A stretch of 41,378 nucleotides of DNA from Bacteroidales bacterium (GTDB lineage: Bacteria; Bacteroidota; Bacteroidia; Bacteroidales; PUMT01): contig SLKJ01000039.1 in NCBI GenBank assembly GCA_007134675.1, positions 1 through 41,378 on the forward strand. Direction: 5' to 3'. Below the pieces are notes generated by a model. The model saw nothing but the letters and a program-made list of their open reading frames with translations. It did not search any database and was not told where the DNA came from. The position numbers were made by a program, and so were the translations under genes. How positions within the stretch are numbered: position 1 is the stretch's first letter; every line of letters starts with the position of its first letter. Below, piece by piece: positions 1 through 9,359 of the stretch.

Positions 1-194
1 AAAAAGGATGAAACCAAAATTCCACGTAATGTTTTATTGTTGATCAGGCAAAAAGAGACAATGAAAAAGTTGCTATATTTGATAGCGAGTTAACAAATCC
101 AAAGGGATTTTGGAAAAATAGCAATTTTTCCGTAATATTTGAGTTTTATCCGTTAAAGTTGCCCAACAGGCGAAATACGTAAATAAGCCCATTG
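1..194. other. Window-edge intergenic DNA before the TonB receptor
   Basis: No gene can be assigned with confidence. On the + strand one frame is open from the window edge to a TAA at 91-93, and another is open from 30 to a TAA at 180-182 but has no start codon. Either could be the tail or relic of an upstream gene, or chance. The stretch holds a candidate promoter at 109-141. Confidence 0.4.
109..141 (+). promoter_or_regulatory. Candidate Bacteroidota promoter for the TonB receptor gene
   Basis: TTTG at 109-112 is followed after 20 nt by TAATATTTG at 133-141. This resembles the Bacteroidota -33/-7 pattern TTTG-N19-21-TAnnTTTG, but has three rather than two bases between TA and TTTG. Transcription would begin near 148, about 47 nt before the ATG at 195. 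A second perfect -7-like TATATTTG at 74-81 has no matching -33 element. Confidence 0.35.
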
Positions 195-2660
195 ATGTAT
201 TTTCTCAGGACTTTTTTAATATGCTGTATCCTCTTCCTGTCTGCCAGTGACCTTACCTATTCACAAGCTCCTACATTCAGGCTTTACGGTTATGTTCTTG
301 ATGAGCATAATAACCCTATTCCCCTTGCAAATATCAGCATATGGGGAACTCCTCTTGGTACAATAAGCAATGCAGCGGGTGAATACAGTTTAAATGTTCC
401 TGCCAACCAGGAAATTATTGTAGGAATAACAATAGTAGGCTATGAAACTGTAAAAAAGACCTTTACCGGAAAAGCAGGAGAAAATATCAGGGCCGATTTT
501 AATATAAAAATGGCTTTTGAAGAAATTTCAGAGGTAACAGTTTTTCAGAGAATTGAAAGGGAAGGAAGCCTGAGCAGGATAGATATCAGAGCGATGGATT
601 TACTACCCTCCACCGGAAGCAGCATTGAAAACCTTCTTATGACCATGCCGGGAGTATCAGGAAGAAGCGAGTTCAGCTCTCAATATTCAGTAAGAGGGGG
701 CAATTTTGATGAGAACCTTGTATATGTTAACGGGGTTGAGATTTACAGGCCAGTTCTGATCCATTCAGGGCAAAAAGAGGGATTAAGCTTTATAAACCCT
801 GACCTTGTAGGTTCCGTTCGCTTCTCAGCGGGAGGTTTTAGTGCCAGGTACGGAGATAAATTATCATCGGTTCTTGATATTACCTACAGAGAGCCTGTTT
901 CTTTTGCAGCTTCTGCTTCTGCCAGTCTGCTGGGAGCTTCAGCCCACGTTGAAGGAGTATCATCAAATGGTAAATTCAGCCATGTAAGCGGCTTAAGGTA
1001 CCAGACTAACAATTACCTCCTGCGAACTATGGATGAACAAGGCGACTACCTGTCGGCATTTGCTGATTTTCAGTCATATGCTAACTATAATATTTCTGAC
1101 AGGTTAAAACTTTCTCTCCTTTCCCACTATTCCAGGAACAGGTATGGATTCACCCCGGAAACCAGAAAAACAAGTTTTGGTACCTTTGATAATCCCATGC
1201 AGCTGATGGTTTATTTTGATGGCCGTGATGAAACTGTTTTCGAAACAATGTTTGCTTCCTTAAACGGTGAATATAAACCTTTTCAAGGCCTGAACCTCTC
1301 GGTGAACTTATCTGCATTCTCAACACTGGAATCAGAAACCTTTGATATTAACGGGTTATACCTGATAAACCAGGTTGAAAAACAACTTTCTTCCGAAAAT
1401 CTGGGTGACAGCATTATGAATATCGGGATAGGATCTTTTATGAACCATGCCCGGAATTATCTTGAAGCATATGTAATTTCATTATCCCACAAAGGAGATT
1501 ATTCTTTCGGAAAGAACAGGATGGAATGGGGCTTGCAATTGCAGAAAAATATTTTCAACGATGAGATGAGAGAATGGCAGATGATGGATTCGGCCGGCTA
1601 TAATCTGCCATATACAGGGAATGAGATTTTACCTTTGCATCTTGCAGATTCCCGAAACAGATTGAACCTGACCAGGTTTTCTTCATATTTACAAAACACC
1701 ACCCGTATTTCACTGAACTTGGCTGCAATGGATTTTAATGCGGGTGTTAGATTCAGTTACTGGGATTTTAACAACCGCCTCCTTGTCAGTCCCCGCTCTT
1801 CACTGACGATATATCCTGCTGCTTATAATAACCTTGTATTTCATCTTTCCGGCGGGTATTATTATCAGTTGCCTTTCTTCAGGGAGTTCCGTGATAAAAC
1901 GGGAAATATCAACTATGATCAGAAACCACAACGCTCCATTCATCTTGTTATGGGAGGCGAATACTTTCTTAATATCTGGAACAGGCCATTCAGGCTTTCA
2001 TCAGAGTTTTATTATAAATGGCTGTATGATATGATACCCTACACCATTGATAATATCAGAATCATCTATTCAGGCCGGAATAATGCAAGGGGTTATGCCA
2101 CAGGAATAGATCTTAAACTGCATGGTGATTTTGTCAAGGGAATAGACTCCTGGATCAGCCTGGCATTTCTGCAAACTCGCGAATATGTGAGGTACGAGGA
2201 TAATATTACTAACCAAATCAGACGAACGGAATATTACCCCAGACCAACAGACCAACTGATTAATTTTGCACTTTTTTTCCAGGACTATCTGCCTAATAAT
2301 CCGACCTACAAGGTACATATGAAACTGCAGTATGGCAGTCGCATCCCCTTCAATCCACCAAACACACCTGCATATGACATGACGTTCCGTATGCCATCAT
2401 ACAGGAGAGTTGATCTGGGCTTCTCAAAAGAGATCATCCGCAGGATTAAGGATCCGGAAAGGATGGGACATACTGCAAGAAGTAAATACCGTAGTCTGTG
2501 GATTGGGGCAGAGATATTCAATCTTCTGGATATAAATAATACTGTTTCATACTTCTGGCTGAGGACCATTTCCTCTGACCCTTCGGTCCCCGGCGAATTT
2601 GCAATACCAAATTACCTGTCCGGGAGACGGATTAATATTCGACTGACTGCAAATTTCTGA
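195..2660 (+). CDS. TonB-dependent outer-membrane receptor with carboxypeptidase-regulatory-like domain
   Basis: An outer-membrane receptor of 821 residues that would import a ligand using TonB/ExbBD energy. I start it at ATG 195; a TTG one codon earlier is possible but less likely. A signal peptide covers about residues 1-24, ending in a Ser-Gln-Ala stretch. Residues about 27-105 resemble the carboxypeptidase-D regulatory-like beta-sandwich common at the N-terminus of Bacteroidota receptors. The plug follows at about 120-235, with a VRGG motif and a '[11 protein letters not shown]' segment, and then a beta-barrel ending in the C-terminal Phe typical of BAM substrates. No SusD partner is adjacent, so this is not an obvious polysaccharide-utilisation pair and the ligand cannot be named. 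The gene converges on the nitroreductase gene with only 7 bp between them. Confidence 0.9.
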   Translation: MYFLRTFLICCILFLSASDLTYSQAPTFRLYGYVLDEHNNPIPLANISIWGTPLGTISNAAGEYSLNVPANQEIIVGITIVGYETVKKTFTGKAGENIRADFNIKMAFEEISEVTVFQRIEREGSLSRIDIRAMDLLPSTGSSIENLLMTMPGVSGRSEFSSQYSVRGGNFDENLVYVNGVEIYRPVLIHSGQKEGLSFINPDLVGSVRFSAGGFSARYGDKLSSVLDITYREPVSFAASASASLLGASAHVEGVSSNGKFSHVSGLRYQTNNYLLRTMDEQGDYLSAFADFQSYANYNISDRLKLSLLSHYSRNRYGFTPETRKTSFGTFDNPMQLMVYFDGRDETVFETMFASLNGEYKPFQGLNLSVNLSAFSTLESETFDINGLYLINQVEKQLSSENLGDSIMNIGIGSFMNHARNYLEAYVISLSHKGDYSFGKNRMEWGLQLQKNIFNDEMREWQMMDSAGYNLPYTGNEILPLHLADSRNRLNLTRFSSYLQNTTRISLNLAAMDFNAGVRFSYWDFNNRLLVSPRSSLTIYPAAYNNLVFHLSGGYYYQLPFFREFRDKTGNINYDQKPQRSIHLVMGGEYFLNIWNRPFRLSSEFYYKWLYDMIPYTIDNIRIIYSGRNNARGYATGIDLKLHGDFVKGIDSWISLAFLQTREYVRYEDNITNQIRRTEYYPRPTDQLINFALFFQDYLPNNPTYKVHMKLQYGSRIPFNPPNTPAYDMTFRMPSYRRVDLGFSKEIIRRIKDPERMGHTARSKYRSLWIGAEIFNLLDINNTVSYFWLRTISSDPSVPGEFAIPNYLSGRRINIRLTANF

Positions 2661-2667
2661 AAAATCA

Positions 2668-3246
2668 TTATGTTGTTTTCCAGACGCGTCTGAAAACTAT
2701 TTCTTCTACCGGCAATCTTGTTCTACGTGCCTGTTCTCTTTTCTGCAGATCGTCAGGCAGGTCGTCCGGGTTGCCCCTGTATCCGACTGCAATCATTGCT
2801 ACTGGTTCGTATTGTTCTGGAATACCGAGTTTTTGCCTGGCCATCTTTTTATCATATCCTCCCATCTGGTGAACATAAAGGCCCATTTCAGTTGCCTGAA
2901 CCAGCAGGTTGCCTACAGCCATTCCAGTATCATGCATGGCATAGTAATTTGGCTTGCCACTGAATGAGGAGTAGAAACTTGCAATGCTCAGGATGAGCAA
3001 AGGGACGTTTTGTGCCCATATTCTGTTTCCCTCAGCAAGGGTACTGATCATATTTTCAAAAGCAGGGCCATCATCCCTGGTAGCGAAAATAAATCTCCAG
3101 GGTTGTTCATTCCTGCTGGAGGGAGCCCATCTGGCAGCCTCAAATAATCTCATTATTTTGTATTCTTCAATGGCCCTTTTATCAAAAGCCAGGGGACTGA
3201 AACGTTTCTTTATCAGGTCATTAATTTTACCGGTATTATCCTTCAT
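2668..3246 (-). CDS. Nitroreductase-family FMN oxidoreductase
   Basis: A 192-residue protein of the FMN-dependent nitroreductase family (PF00881), enzymes that use NAD(P)H to reduce nitroaromatics, quinones or enones, usually as cytoplasmic dimers. Family features are an early Lys-Lys-Arg-Phe-Ser segment near residue 14, the stretch 'RWAPSSRNEQPWRFIF' at 39-54 (the FMN phosphate-binding Ser-Ser-Arg-Asn-x-Gln-Pro-Trp motif), and 'DTGMAVGNLLVQATEMGL' near 106-123, the conserved helix at the dimer/FMN interface. Length is normal for the family and there is no signal peptide. The gene is alone on the minus strand, back to back with rocD. The physiological substrate cannot be read from sequence. 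Confidence 0.88.
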   Translation of the reverse strand: MKDNTGKINDLIKKRFSPLAFDKRAIEEYKIMRLFEAARWAPSSRNEQPWRFIFATRDDGPAFENMISTLAEGNRIWAQNVPLLILSIASFYSSFSGKPNYYAMHDTGMAVGNLLVQATEMGLYVHQMGGYDKKMARQKLGIPEQYEPVAMIAVGYRGNPDDLPDDLQKREQARRTRLPVEEIVFRRVWKTT

Positions 3247-3339
3247 TTTTTTTTATTGGAATATGGATTTAACTTTAATGTTCAATTTTATGGTACAGCC
3301 AATTAAACAACAAAAATTACGATTTGTTGGAATGAAATT

Positions 3340-3394
3340 ATAATAATTATTATCCGGATCTCTTTTGTTATTCAAAAAACTTGTGCTAAGATTG
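3340..3394 (+). promoter_or_regulatory. rocD promoter with upstream AT palindrome
   Basis: TTTG at 3364-3367 and TAAGATTG at 3387-3394 are separated by 19 nt, a match to the Bacteroidota -33/-7 promoter with one mismatch (TAnnTTTG expected). Transcription should start near 3401, about 50 nt before the rocD ATG. Immediately upstream lies a perfect 14-bp palindrome ATAATAATTATTAT (3340-3353), a possible operator. It does not resemble the ARG boxes in front of argR. Confidence 0.55.
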
Positions 3395-3450
3395 CATTCT
3401 GTTTCAGGAAACCCCTGATATAGCAAAATTTAATAATTAATTAACTCGAT

Positions 3451-4662
3451 ATGACGACACAGGATTATATTAAAAGAGAAGAGAAATACGGAGCCCACAA
3501 TTATCATCCTCTGCCTGTTGTTCTTGATCGCGGAGAGGGGGTTTATGTCTGGGATGTTGAAGGAAAGCGTTATTTTGATTTTCTTTCTGCTTACTCGGCG
3601 GTGAATCAGGGTCACTGTCATCCTAAAATTGTAAATGCACTTGTTCAGCAGGCTAAAAAGCTCTGCCTTACTTCCCGCGCATTTCACAATTCATCCCTGG
3701 GCGAATATGAAGAGTATATAACCGGATATTTTGGGTACGACAAGGTTCTCCCAATGAATACCGGTGTAGAAGGAGATGAGACAGCACTCAAGCTTTGCCG
3801 CAAATGGGCATATCTGAAAAAAGGTGTTCCCCAGGGAGAGGCAAAAATAATTGTCTGCGAAAATAATTTCCACGGCAGAACCATCACTATTGTTTCGGTT
3901 TCTACTGATGCGGAGGCAAGAAAGGATTACGGACCCTACACACCGGGTTTTATAACTATCCCCTACAATGATATCCCTGCGCTTGAAAGAGAATTGCAGG
4001 ACCCAAATGTAGCCGGTTTCCTTGTCGAGCCTATCCAGGGAGAAGCCGGAGTCTATGTTCCCGATGAGGGTTATCTTAAAAAAGCATCAGTGTTGTGCAA
4101 AAAACACAACGTCCTTTTTATTGCTGATGAGGTGCAGACCGGTATTGCCCGTACCGGCAAACTACTCGCCTGTGACCATGAAAATGTAAGGCCTGACATA
4201 CTTATACTTGGAAAGGCTCTTTCAGGCGGAGTATTTCCTGTTTCAGCCGTCCTTGCCAACGATGACATCATGCTTACAATAAAACCCGGTGAACACGGAT
4301 CAACTTTCGGAGGCAATCCGGTTGCAGCCAGGGTTGCCATGGCTGCTCTCGGGGTGGTAAAGGAAGAAAATCTTGCAGGGAACGCTGAAAAGCTAGGTAA
4401 GATATTCCGCAGAGAGCTCGCCAGGGTGAATTCGGAAATGATACAGACAGTAAGGGGCAAAGGCCTTCTAAATGCTGTGGTTATAAAGCCCAGAAAGGGT
4501 AAAACCGCAATGGACGTATGCCTTAAAATGAAAGATAACGGGTTGCTGGCCAAACCAACCCACGGCCATATTATAAGATTTGCCCCTCCACTGGTCATAA
4601 ACGAACAGCAGCTTCGTGAAGCAATTGAGATTATTGCCACTTCCATTAAATCTTTTGATTGA
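3451..4662 (+). CDS. rocD: Ornithine aminotransferase (ornithine--oxo-acid transaminase)
   Basis: A PLP-dependent class III aminotransferase of 403 residues that transfers the delta-amino group between ornithine and 2-oxoglutarate, interconverting ornithine and glutamate-5-semialdehyde. The N-terminus ([10 protein letters not shown]) is characteristic of ornithine aminotransferase rather than ArgD. Other signatures are '[16 protein letters not shown]', the cofactor-ring aspartate in '[14 protein letters not shown]' (D226), and the PLP Schiff-base lysine in '[17 protein letters not shown]' (K255). Length matches the family. The gene stands alone between the nitroreductase and acnA genes. It may serve arginine/ornithine breakdown or run backwards to make ornithine from the semialdehyde produced by proBA about 14 kb away. 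Confidence 0.95.
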   Translation: MTTQDYIKREEKYGAHNYHPLPVVLDRGEGVYVWDVEGKRYFDFLSAYSAVNQGHCHPKIVNALVQQAKKLCLTSRAFHNSSLGEYEEYITGYFGYDKVLPMNTGVEGDETALKLCRKWAYLKKGVPQGEAKIIVCENNFHGRTITIVSVSTDAEARKDYGPYTPGFITIPYNDIPALERELQDPNVAGFLVEPIQGEAGVYVPDEGYLKKASVLCKKHNVLFIADEVQTGIARTGKLLACDHENVRPDILILGKALSGGVFPVSAVLANDDIMLTIKPGEHGSTFGGNPVAARVAMAALGVVKEENLAGNAEKLGKIFRRELARVNSEMIQTVRGKGLLNAVVIKPRKGKTAMDVCLKMKDNGLLAKPTHGHIIRFAPPLVINEQQLREAIEIIATSIKSFD

Positions 4663-4747
4663 TTATAAATATTCAGGTCAATCAAAGAAAGTTTTTACAG
4701 ATGACCGGGATTCGCTACTGGTATTTCAGCTGAAGGAATATATGCAG

Positions 4748-4778
4748 TTGTTTATATCAGTACTTATGTTTATTTTTA
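4748..4778 (+). promoter_or_regulatory. Candidate acnA promoter
   Basis: TTG at 4748-4750, 20 nt of spacer, then TATTTTTA at 4771-4778, one mismatch from TAnnTTTG. Transcription would start near 4785, giving a short leader before the acnA ATG at 4803. The region is AT-rich, so the match could be chance. Confidence 0.35.
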
Positions 4779-4802
4779 GTTTTTTATAATAATCTCCTAA
4801 AT

Positions 4803-7583
4803 ATGACAAAACTTCCATTTGACCTGCAGGACCGGCTTAAAACCGGAAAGGAAGAATATATTTATTTCAGTTTCAGAAAGCTTGAAGAGCTGGGGTACCC
4901 TGTTGCTCATCTTCCATTTTCCATCAGGATACTTCTTGAGAATGCCATCAGGAACTTTGACGGATTCGGTATAACAAATGAGCACATTGAAACCATCTTA
5001 AACTGGAAGCCGGATCCGGGTAAAAGGGATATTCCATATAAGCCTTCCCGTGTACTGATGCAGGATTTTACCGGCGTACCCGCAGTTGTTGACATTGCTT
5101 CCCTCAGGGCCGAAATGTCCAGAAAAGGAAAGGACCCCGACAGAATCAGTCCCCTGATACCTGTAGATCTTGTTATTGACCACTCAGTCCAGGTAGATTT
5201 TTTTGGTACCAGTAATTCTTACCTGCGGAATGTTGAAAAGGAATATGAAAGAAACAGAGAAAGATACAAGTTTCTCAAATGGGCGCAAAAGGCTTTTGAC
5301 AATTTTTCAGTTGTCCCACCGGGCATGGGTATATGTCACCAGGTAAATCTGGAATATCTTGCTAAGGGTGTAATAATCCGCGACAACCTCGTATTTCCCG
5401 ATACACTTGTGGGAACAGACAGCCATACACCCATGGTTAACGGTATAGGTGTTGTCGGATGGGGTGTCGGTGGTATTGAGGCAGAGGCAGCCATTCTCGG
5501 ACAGCCGGTATACTTCATTATGCCTGAGGTCATAGGGCTTAAGCTAACCGGCAAAATGCAGGCAGGAACAACAGCTACTGACCTGGTACTGACTATAACG
5601 CATCTTTTGAGGTCGCACGGAGTTGTAGGCAAGTTTGTAGAGGTTTTTGGTGATGGTCTGTCCAGTCTCACAGTCCCCGACCGCGCAACTATATCAAACA
5701 TGTCGCCCGAATTTGGCTGCACCATCACATATTTTCCCGTCGATGAGCGCACCACTGAGTATATGAAAGATACCGGCAGACATGAATCGCAGGTAAGACT
5801 GGTAGAGGATTACTGCAAGGCCAATATGCTCTGGAGAACGGGCAGCGAAAATATTAATTATTCGCAGGTGGCGGAGCTTGATCTTTCAACAGTAGAACCA
5901 ACCATATCGGGGCCCAGGCGGCCACAGGACAAGATACTTCTGCGGGATGCGAACAGCGCTTTTCAGAAGCAACTTAAATCTGATTTTAACAGAGACTATA
6001 TCAGGATCGATGAACGGGAACTTGACCGGTGGAAAGGAGAAGGCGGGAGTCCGCCGCAACAGGAAAAAACTACTGAAAGTACGGAAATAGCAGAAGTTGA
6101 ACCGAAGATTGTTGAGAATGGGTTGCGGACTGCCGGGGTGAGGATAAAAAATGAGGAATATACGCTTAGTGACGGCTCGGTGGTAATTGCAGCGATTACC
6201 TCATGCACCAATACATCCAACCCCAGCGTCATGATAGGTGCAGGCCTTCTTGCACGTAAGGCAAGAGAGCGTGGACTGCAGACCAAGGCATGGGTCAAGA
6301 CATCTATGGCACCCGGATCAAAAGTTGTAACCGATTACCTTGATAACTCAGGATTGCTGGATGATTTGGAGGCCTTGCGATTTCACGTTGTCGGTTACGG
6401 ATGCACAAGCTGCATAGGCAATTCAGGTCCGCTTCCTGCCCATATCTCTAAAGCAGTAGAAGAAAACGATCTTATTGTTGCTTCAGTTCTTTCGGGCAAC
6501 AGAAATTTTGAAGCGCGTGTCCATCCCCAGGTAAAGCTGAACTATCTGATGTCGCCCCTTCTGGTCGTTGCCTATGCTCTTGCAGGAAGAATAGACATTG
6601 ATCTTTTGAATGACCCCGTGGCATGGGATCCAAATATGGACCCGGTATACCTGAAAGATTTATGGCCTTCGGGTGAAGAGATATCCCGGGCAATGAATAC
6701 CGTACTTTCACAAAAAGATTATGAAAAAAATTATGGGGAGATCTTTGATGGCGATGAAATATGGAAAAACCTTGAAATACCTGAAGAAAAAGTCTACAGG
6801 TGGGACGAAAATTCAACATATATAAAGGAGGCACCCTTTTTCCGGAATCTGGAAACAGTTCCCGCTGAATTAACGGATATTGAAAATGCCCGTGTATTGT
6901 TAATGCTCGGCGACAGTATTACAACTGACCATATTTCACCGGCAGGGGCATTCAGTACAAAAACACCTGCCGGAAAATATCTGATTGAAAAAGGTGTAGA
7001 ACGGAAGGATTTCAATTCCTACGGGTCGCGGAGAGGTAATGATGAAATAATGATCCGGGGGACTTTTGCCAATGTGAGAATAAAAAACAGACTGGTTGAA
7101 ACGGAAGGCGGGTACACTAATTATCTTCCTGAAAACAAGGAGCTCAGTGTTTTTGATGCTGCACAGCTCTACAAAAGGGACAATACTCCGTTAATTGTCC
7201 TGGCAGGCAGGGAATATGGAAGCGGGTCAAGCAGGGACTGGGCTGCAAAGGGCACTTTCCTGCTTGGCATAAAGGCCGTTCTGGCAGAAAGTTATGAGAG
7301 GATCCACCGGAGTAACCTGGTCGGAATGGGGGTTCTGCCCCTGCAGTATGTGGAAGGTGAAAATGCCTCTTCACTCGGTCTGACCGGAAGGGAGCATTTC
7401 AACATCACTGGTATTGCCGGTGGAATTAAACCACTTGATATACTTGAGGTAAAAGCACACGATAATAACGGCAACCTGATAAGATTTAAGGTTATCGCAA
7501 GACTGGATTCAGATATTGAAATAGCATATTATACCCACGGAGGCATATTGCAATACGTTCTCAGGCAATTCCTGAATGCCTGA
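4803..7583 (+). CDS. acnA: Aconitate hydratase (AcnA/IRP type)
   Basis: Aconitase isomerises citrate to isocitrate through cis-aconitate in the TCA cycle, using a [4Fe-4S] cluster. The 926-residue protein starts with 'MTKLPFDLQDRLKTGK' and includes 'MQDFTGVPAVVD', 'GTDSHTPMVNGIGVVGWGVGG', and the cluster ligands in 'SCTNTSNP' (C468) and 'GCTSCIGNSGPLP' (C534 and C537). The C-terminal swivelling domain carries 'GREYGSGSSRDWAAKG', whose arginine contacts substrate. This is the AcnA/IRP1 type, not AcnB. Oddly, a hydrophilic segment of some 35-40 residues rich in Gln, Glu, Pro and Thr (about 418-455) sits just before the first cluster cysteine, where E. coli AcnA, as I recall it, is shorter. The coding end forms half of a perfect 11-bp hairpin. 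Confidence 0.96.
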   Translation: MTKLPFDLQDRLKTGKEEYIYFSFRKLEELGYPVAHLPFSIRILLENAIRNFDGFGITNEHIETILNWKPDPGKRDIPYKPSRVLMQDFTGVPAVVDIASLRAEMSRKGKDPDRISPLIPVDLVIDHSVQVDFFGTSNSYLRNVEKEYERNRERYKFLKWAQKAFDNFSVVPPGMGICHQVNLEYLAKGVIIRDNLVFPDTLVGTDSHTPMVNGIGVVGWGVGGIEAEAAILGQPVYFIMPEVIGLKLTGKMQAGTTATDLVLTITHLLRSHGVVGKFVEVFGDGLSSLTVPDRATISNMSPEFGCTITYFPVDERTTEYMKDTGRHESQVRLVEDYCKANMLWRTGSENINYSQVAELDLSTVEPTISGPRRPQDKILLRDANSAFQKQLKSDFNRDYIRIDERELDRWKGEGGSPPQQEKTTESTEIAEVEPKIVENGLRTAGVRIKNEEYTLSDGSVVIAAITSCTNTSNPSVMIGAGLLARKARERGLQTKAWVKTSMAPGSKVVTDYLDNSGLLDDLEALRFHVVGYGCTSCIGNSGPLPAHISKAVEENDLIVASVLSGNRNFEARVHPQVKLNYLMSPLLVVAYALAGRIDIDLLNDPVAWDPNMDPVYLKDLWPSGEEISRAMNTVLSQKDYEKNYGEIFDGDEIWKNLEIPEEKVYRWDENSTYIKEAPFFRNLETVPAELTDIENARVLLMLGDSITTDHISPAGAFSTKTPAGKYLIEKGVERKDFNSYGSRRGNDEIMIRGTFANVRIKNRLVETEGGYTNYLPENKELSVFDAAQLYKRDNTPLIVLAGREYGSGSSRDWAAKGTFLLGIKAVLAESYERIHRSNLVGMGVLPLQYVEGENASSLGLTGREHFNITGIAGGIKPLDILEVKAHDNNGNLIRFKVIARLDSDIEIAYYTHGGILQYVLRQFLNA

Positions 7584-7587
7584 GAAC
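7557..7587 (+). terminator. Perfect 11-bp inverted repeat over the acnA stop codon
   Basis: GTTCTCAGGCA (7557-7567) and TGCCTGAGAAC (7577-7587) are exact inverted copies around a 9-nt loop, with the acnA TGA at 7581-7583 inside the 3' arm. No T-tract follows on either strand, so a simple intrinsic terminator is unlikely. It may instead cap the mRNA 3' end or assist factor-dependent termination. The remaining DNA to 7740 shows nothing I can name. Confidence 0.5.
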
Positions 7588-7740
7588 GGGCTTCCTGACC
7601 AGTCACCTGCCTTTCCGCTTTCGCGTAAACCACCTTTGTTATTACCTCCCTTGAATATCAGCCTCTTTCTCCAAACTAAGGAAAAGAGAGCTCGTTAGTC
7701 CGGGTTCAACAGCAGAAACAGGTTAATGAGTACGCAATTA

Positions 7741-8481
7741 TCATAATTCCCTGATCCAAATATTCCTGAAACTCACCAGATCGCGGTGATCCTGTAATCT
7801 GAGGGGCAATCGATCTTCATGTTTTCTATATTGGGGTAATCCGACAAATCGGGTCGGCCCCCATATTTCGACGTTGTTCTGAACCAGCACGCCATTATGG
7901 ATCACGGTCACTCTTGCCGGGTGTGTAACCCTGCCCTGCTCATTGAACCTGGGAGCCATAAAGATAATATCATAGGTCTGCCATTCACCCGGCTTTCTGC
8001 AAGCGTTCACAAGAGGTATGGTTTGTTTATAGACTGATGCAGCCATTCCGTTGGGGTAGGTAGGATTATCATACGAATCCAGAATCTGGACTTCATATTG
8101 ATCCATAAAGAAGACCCCGCTGTTTCCGCGTCCCTGCCCTTTTCCTTTAATCTCTTCAGGTGTACGCCATTCAAGGTGCAGCTGAACATCACCAAAACCC
8201 TGTTTTGTCCTGATATGTCCTGTTCCTGGTACAACTGTCATCACACCGTTCTTTACCTCCCATTCTGCAGGACTACCATCAATTTTCTCCCAGTTGGAAA
8301 GGTCTGTTCCGTCAAAAAGTATAATGGCGTCTGAGGGCGGAGCAGTTCCAACTCCGGGTGTAACAACAGGCGGAACAGGTTCATGCACTTCAGTAACCTG
8401 ATGGGGTTCAACATCTTGTGCTTTCATAGCACCAAAAATTAATAATAGAAATGCTGCGGATAATAAAGATTTTTGTTTCAT
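7741..8481 (-). CDS. Exported DUF1080 (3-keto-disaccharide hydrolase-like) protein
   Basis: A 246-residue secreted protein with a clear signal peptide (residues 1-21, cleavage after Met-Lys-Ala). A Pro/Val-rich linker (about 28-50) precedes a single DUF1080 domain (PF06439), a concanavalin-like jelly roll. The domain begins '[17 protein letters not shown]' at about 53-69 and includes '[25 protein letters not shown]', '[12 protein letters not shown]' and '[19 protein letters not shown]', all family hallmarks. Members are described as 3-keto-disaccharide hydrolases or glucan-binding proteins. No sugar oxidoreductase is adjacent, so the substrate is open. The gene is divergent from the methyltransferase gene across a 188-bp gap. 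Confidence 0.88.
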   Translation of the reverse strand: MKQKSLLSAAFLLLIFGAMKAQDVEPHQVTEVHEPVPPVVTPGVGTAPPSDAIILFDGTDLSNWEKIDGSPAEWEVKNGVMTVVPGTGHIRTKQGFGDVQLHLEWRTPEEIKGKGQGRGNSGVFFMDQYEVQILDSYDNPTYPNGMAASVYKQTIPLVNACRKPGEWQTYDIIFMAPRFNEQGRVTHPARVTVIHNGVLVQNNVEIWGPTRFVGLPQYRKHEDRLPLRLQDHRDLVSFRNIWIREL

Positions 8482-8632
8482 AGCAGTTGCGTTTTAGTTA
8501 GTATTCTGTTGTACTTTTTTCCTGATTAAAGAAATCCATTTATAGATATAGTTACAAAGAAATAAAAAAAAATCTTAGGTTCCTTATCTACCATAATTTA
8601 CCGATCAAAAAATATGGTTGGTAAAATGGCCC

Positions 8633-8640
8633 TATTTTTG
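8633..8640 (+). promoter_or_regulatory. -7 promoter element for the pcm operon
   Basis: TATTTTTG exactly fits the Bacteroidota -7 consensus TAnnTTTG and would start transcription near 8647, 23 nt before the methyltransferase ATG. I see no good TTG/TTTG at the expected -33 position. Confidence 0.4.
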
Positions 8641-8669
8641 TATTTTGTGGACTTAAAAAACAGGATAAT

Positions 8670-9359
8670 ATGAAATCAGCAGCGGTTTTAATTCTTTTAT
8701 TCATAATTCCCACTCAGGTGGGATACGCACAGAACTTTGAGCGGAAGAGGGAAAATATGGTTCGCCAGCAGATACAAAACAGGGGAATAGATCATCAAGC
8801 TACTTTGCGCGCGATGAAAAATGTCGAACGTCACCTGTTTGTCCCCCGTGGTCAGCAAAGAAGGGCCTATGATGACGGTCCCATGCCGATCGGTTACGGT
8901 CAGACAATCTCCCAACCTTATATTGTAGCATATATGACCCAGCTGGTCAACCCGGGTCCGGAGGACAGGGTCCTGGAAATAGGAGCCGGCTCAGGCTACC
9001 AGGCAGCAGTACTTGCCGAGATAGTTGATAGGGTTTATACCATAGAAATCATACCTGAACTTGGTAATCAGGCAAAACAGCTACTGGAAAGCCTTAACTA
9101 TGAAAATGTTGAGGTTATAGTTGGCGATGGATATTTCGGACACGAGGAGCAGGCACCATACGATGCCATAGTTGTAACTGCAGCTGCTGAGTATATTCCT
9201 CCTCCACTTATTGCCCAGCTCAAGGATGGGGGAAAAATGGTTATCCCGGTTGGGTCGCCCTTTCTTGTACAAACCCTTATGCTTGTTGAAAAGCATGGTG
9301 ACAAAATAACCACCACAAACCTCATGCCTGTCCGTTTTGTACCATTTACCAGAAGATGA
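8670..9359 (+). CDS. pcm: Exported protein-L-isoaspartate O-methyltransferase
   Basis: A protein of 229 residues homologous to Pcm, which uses S-adenosylmethionine to methylate isoaspartyl residues in damaged proteins and so restore aspartate. The PCMT body is complete: 'RHLFVPRGQQRRAY', 'GYGQTISQPYIVAYM' (75-89), SAM-binding motif I 'VLEIGAGSGYQAA' (101-113), motif II 'DAIVVTAAA' and 'LKDGGKMVIPVG'. Unusually, it begins with a convincing signal peptide (hydrophobic core 4-16, cleavage after Gly-Tyr-Ala at 20), which implies a periplasmic location although SAM is normally cytoplasmic. The only better-placed start is this ATG. Its stop overlaps the next start in an ATGA, so the two proteins are translationally coupled. 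Confidence 0.92.
   Translation: MKSAAVLILLFIIPTQVGYAQNFERKRENMVRQQIQNRGIDHQATLRAMKNVERHLFVPRGQQRRAYDDGPMPIGYGQTISQPYIVAYMTQLVNPGPEDRVLEIGAGSGYQAAVLAEIVDRVYTIEIIPELGNQAKQLLESLNYENVEVIVGDGYFGHEEQAPYDAIVVTAAAEYIPPPLIAQLKDGGKMVIPVGSPFLVQTLMLVEKHGDKITTTNLMPVRFVPFTRR

Noticed and set aside
30-182. C-terminal gene fragment at the window start
   Set aside because: The 50-codon open stretch has an upstream stop and no start codon, and the edge-open frame is only 30 codons. Neither matches anything I recognise.
4071-4685. Long antisense frame opposite rocD, and similar frames opposite argG, argH, gltB and the his genes
   Set aside because: They lie wholly or almost wholly within strong, motif-bearing genes, have low-complexity Ser/Phe/Pro-rich translations and no recognisable domains.
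8591-8630. Inverted repeat CCATAATTTACC / GGTAAAATGG upstream of pcm as an operator
   Set aside because: The arms differ in length and pair imperfectly; in AT-rich DNA this is weak evidence.
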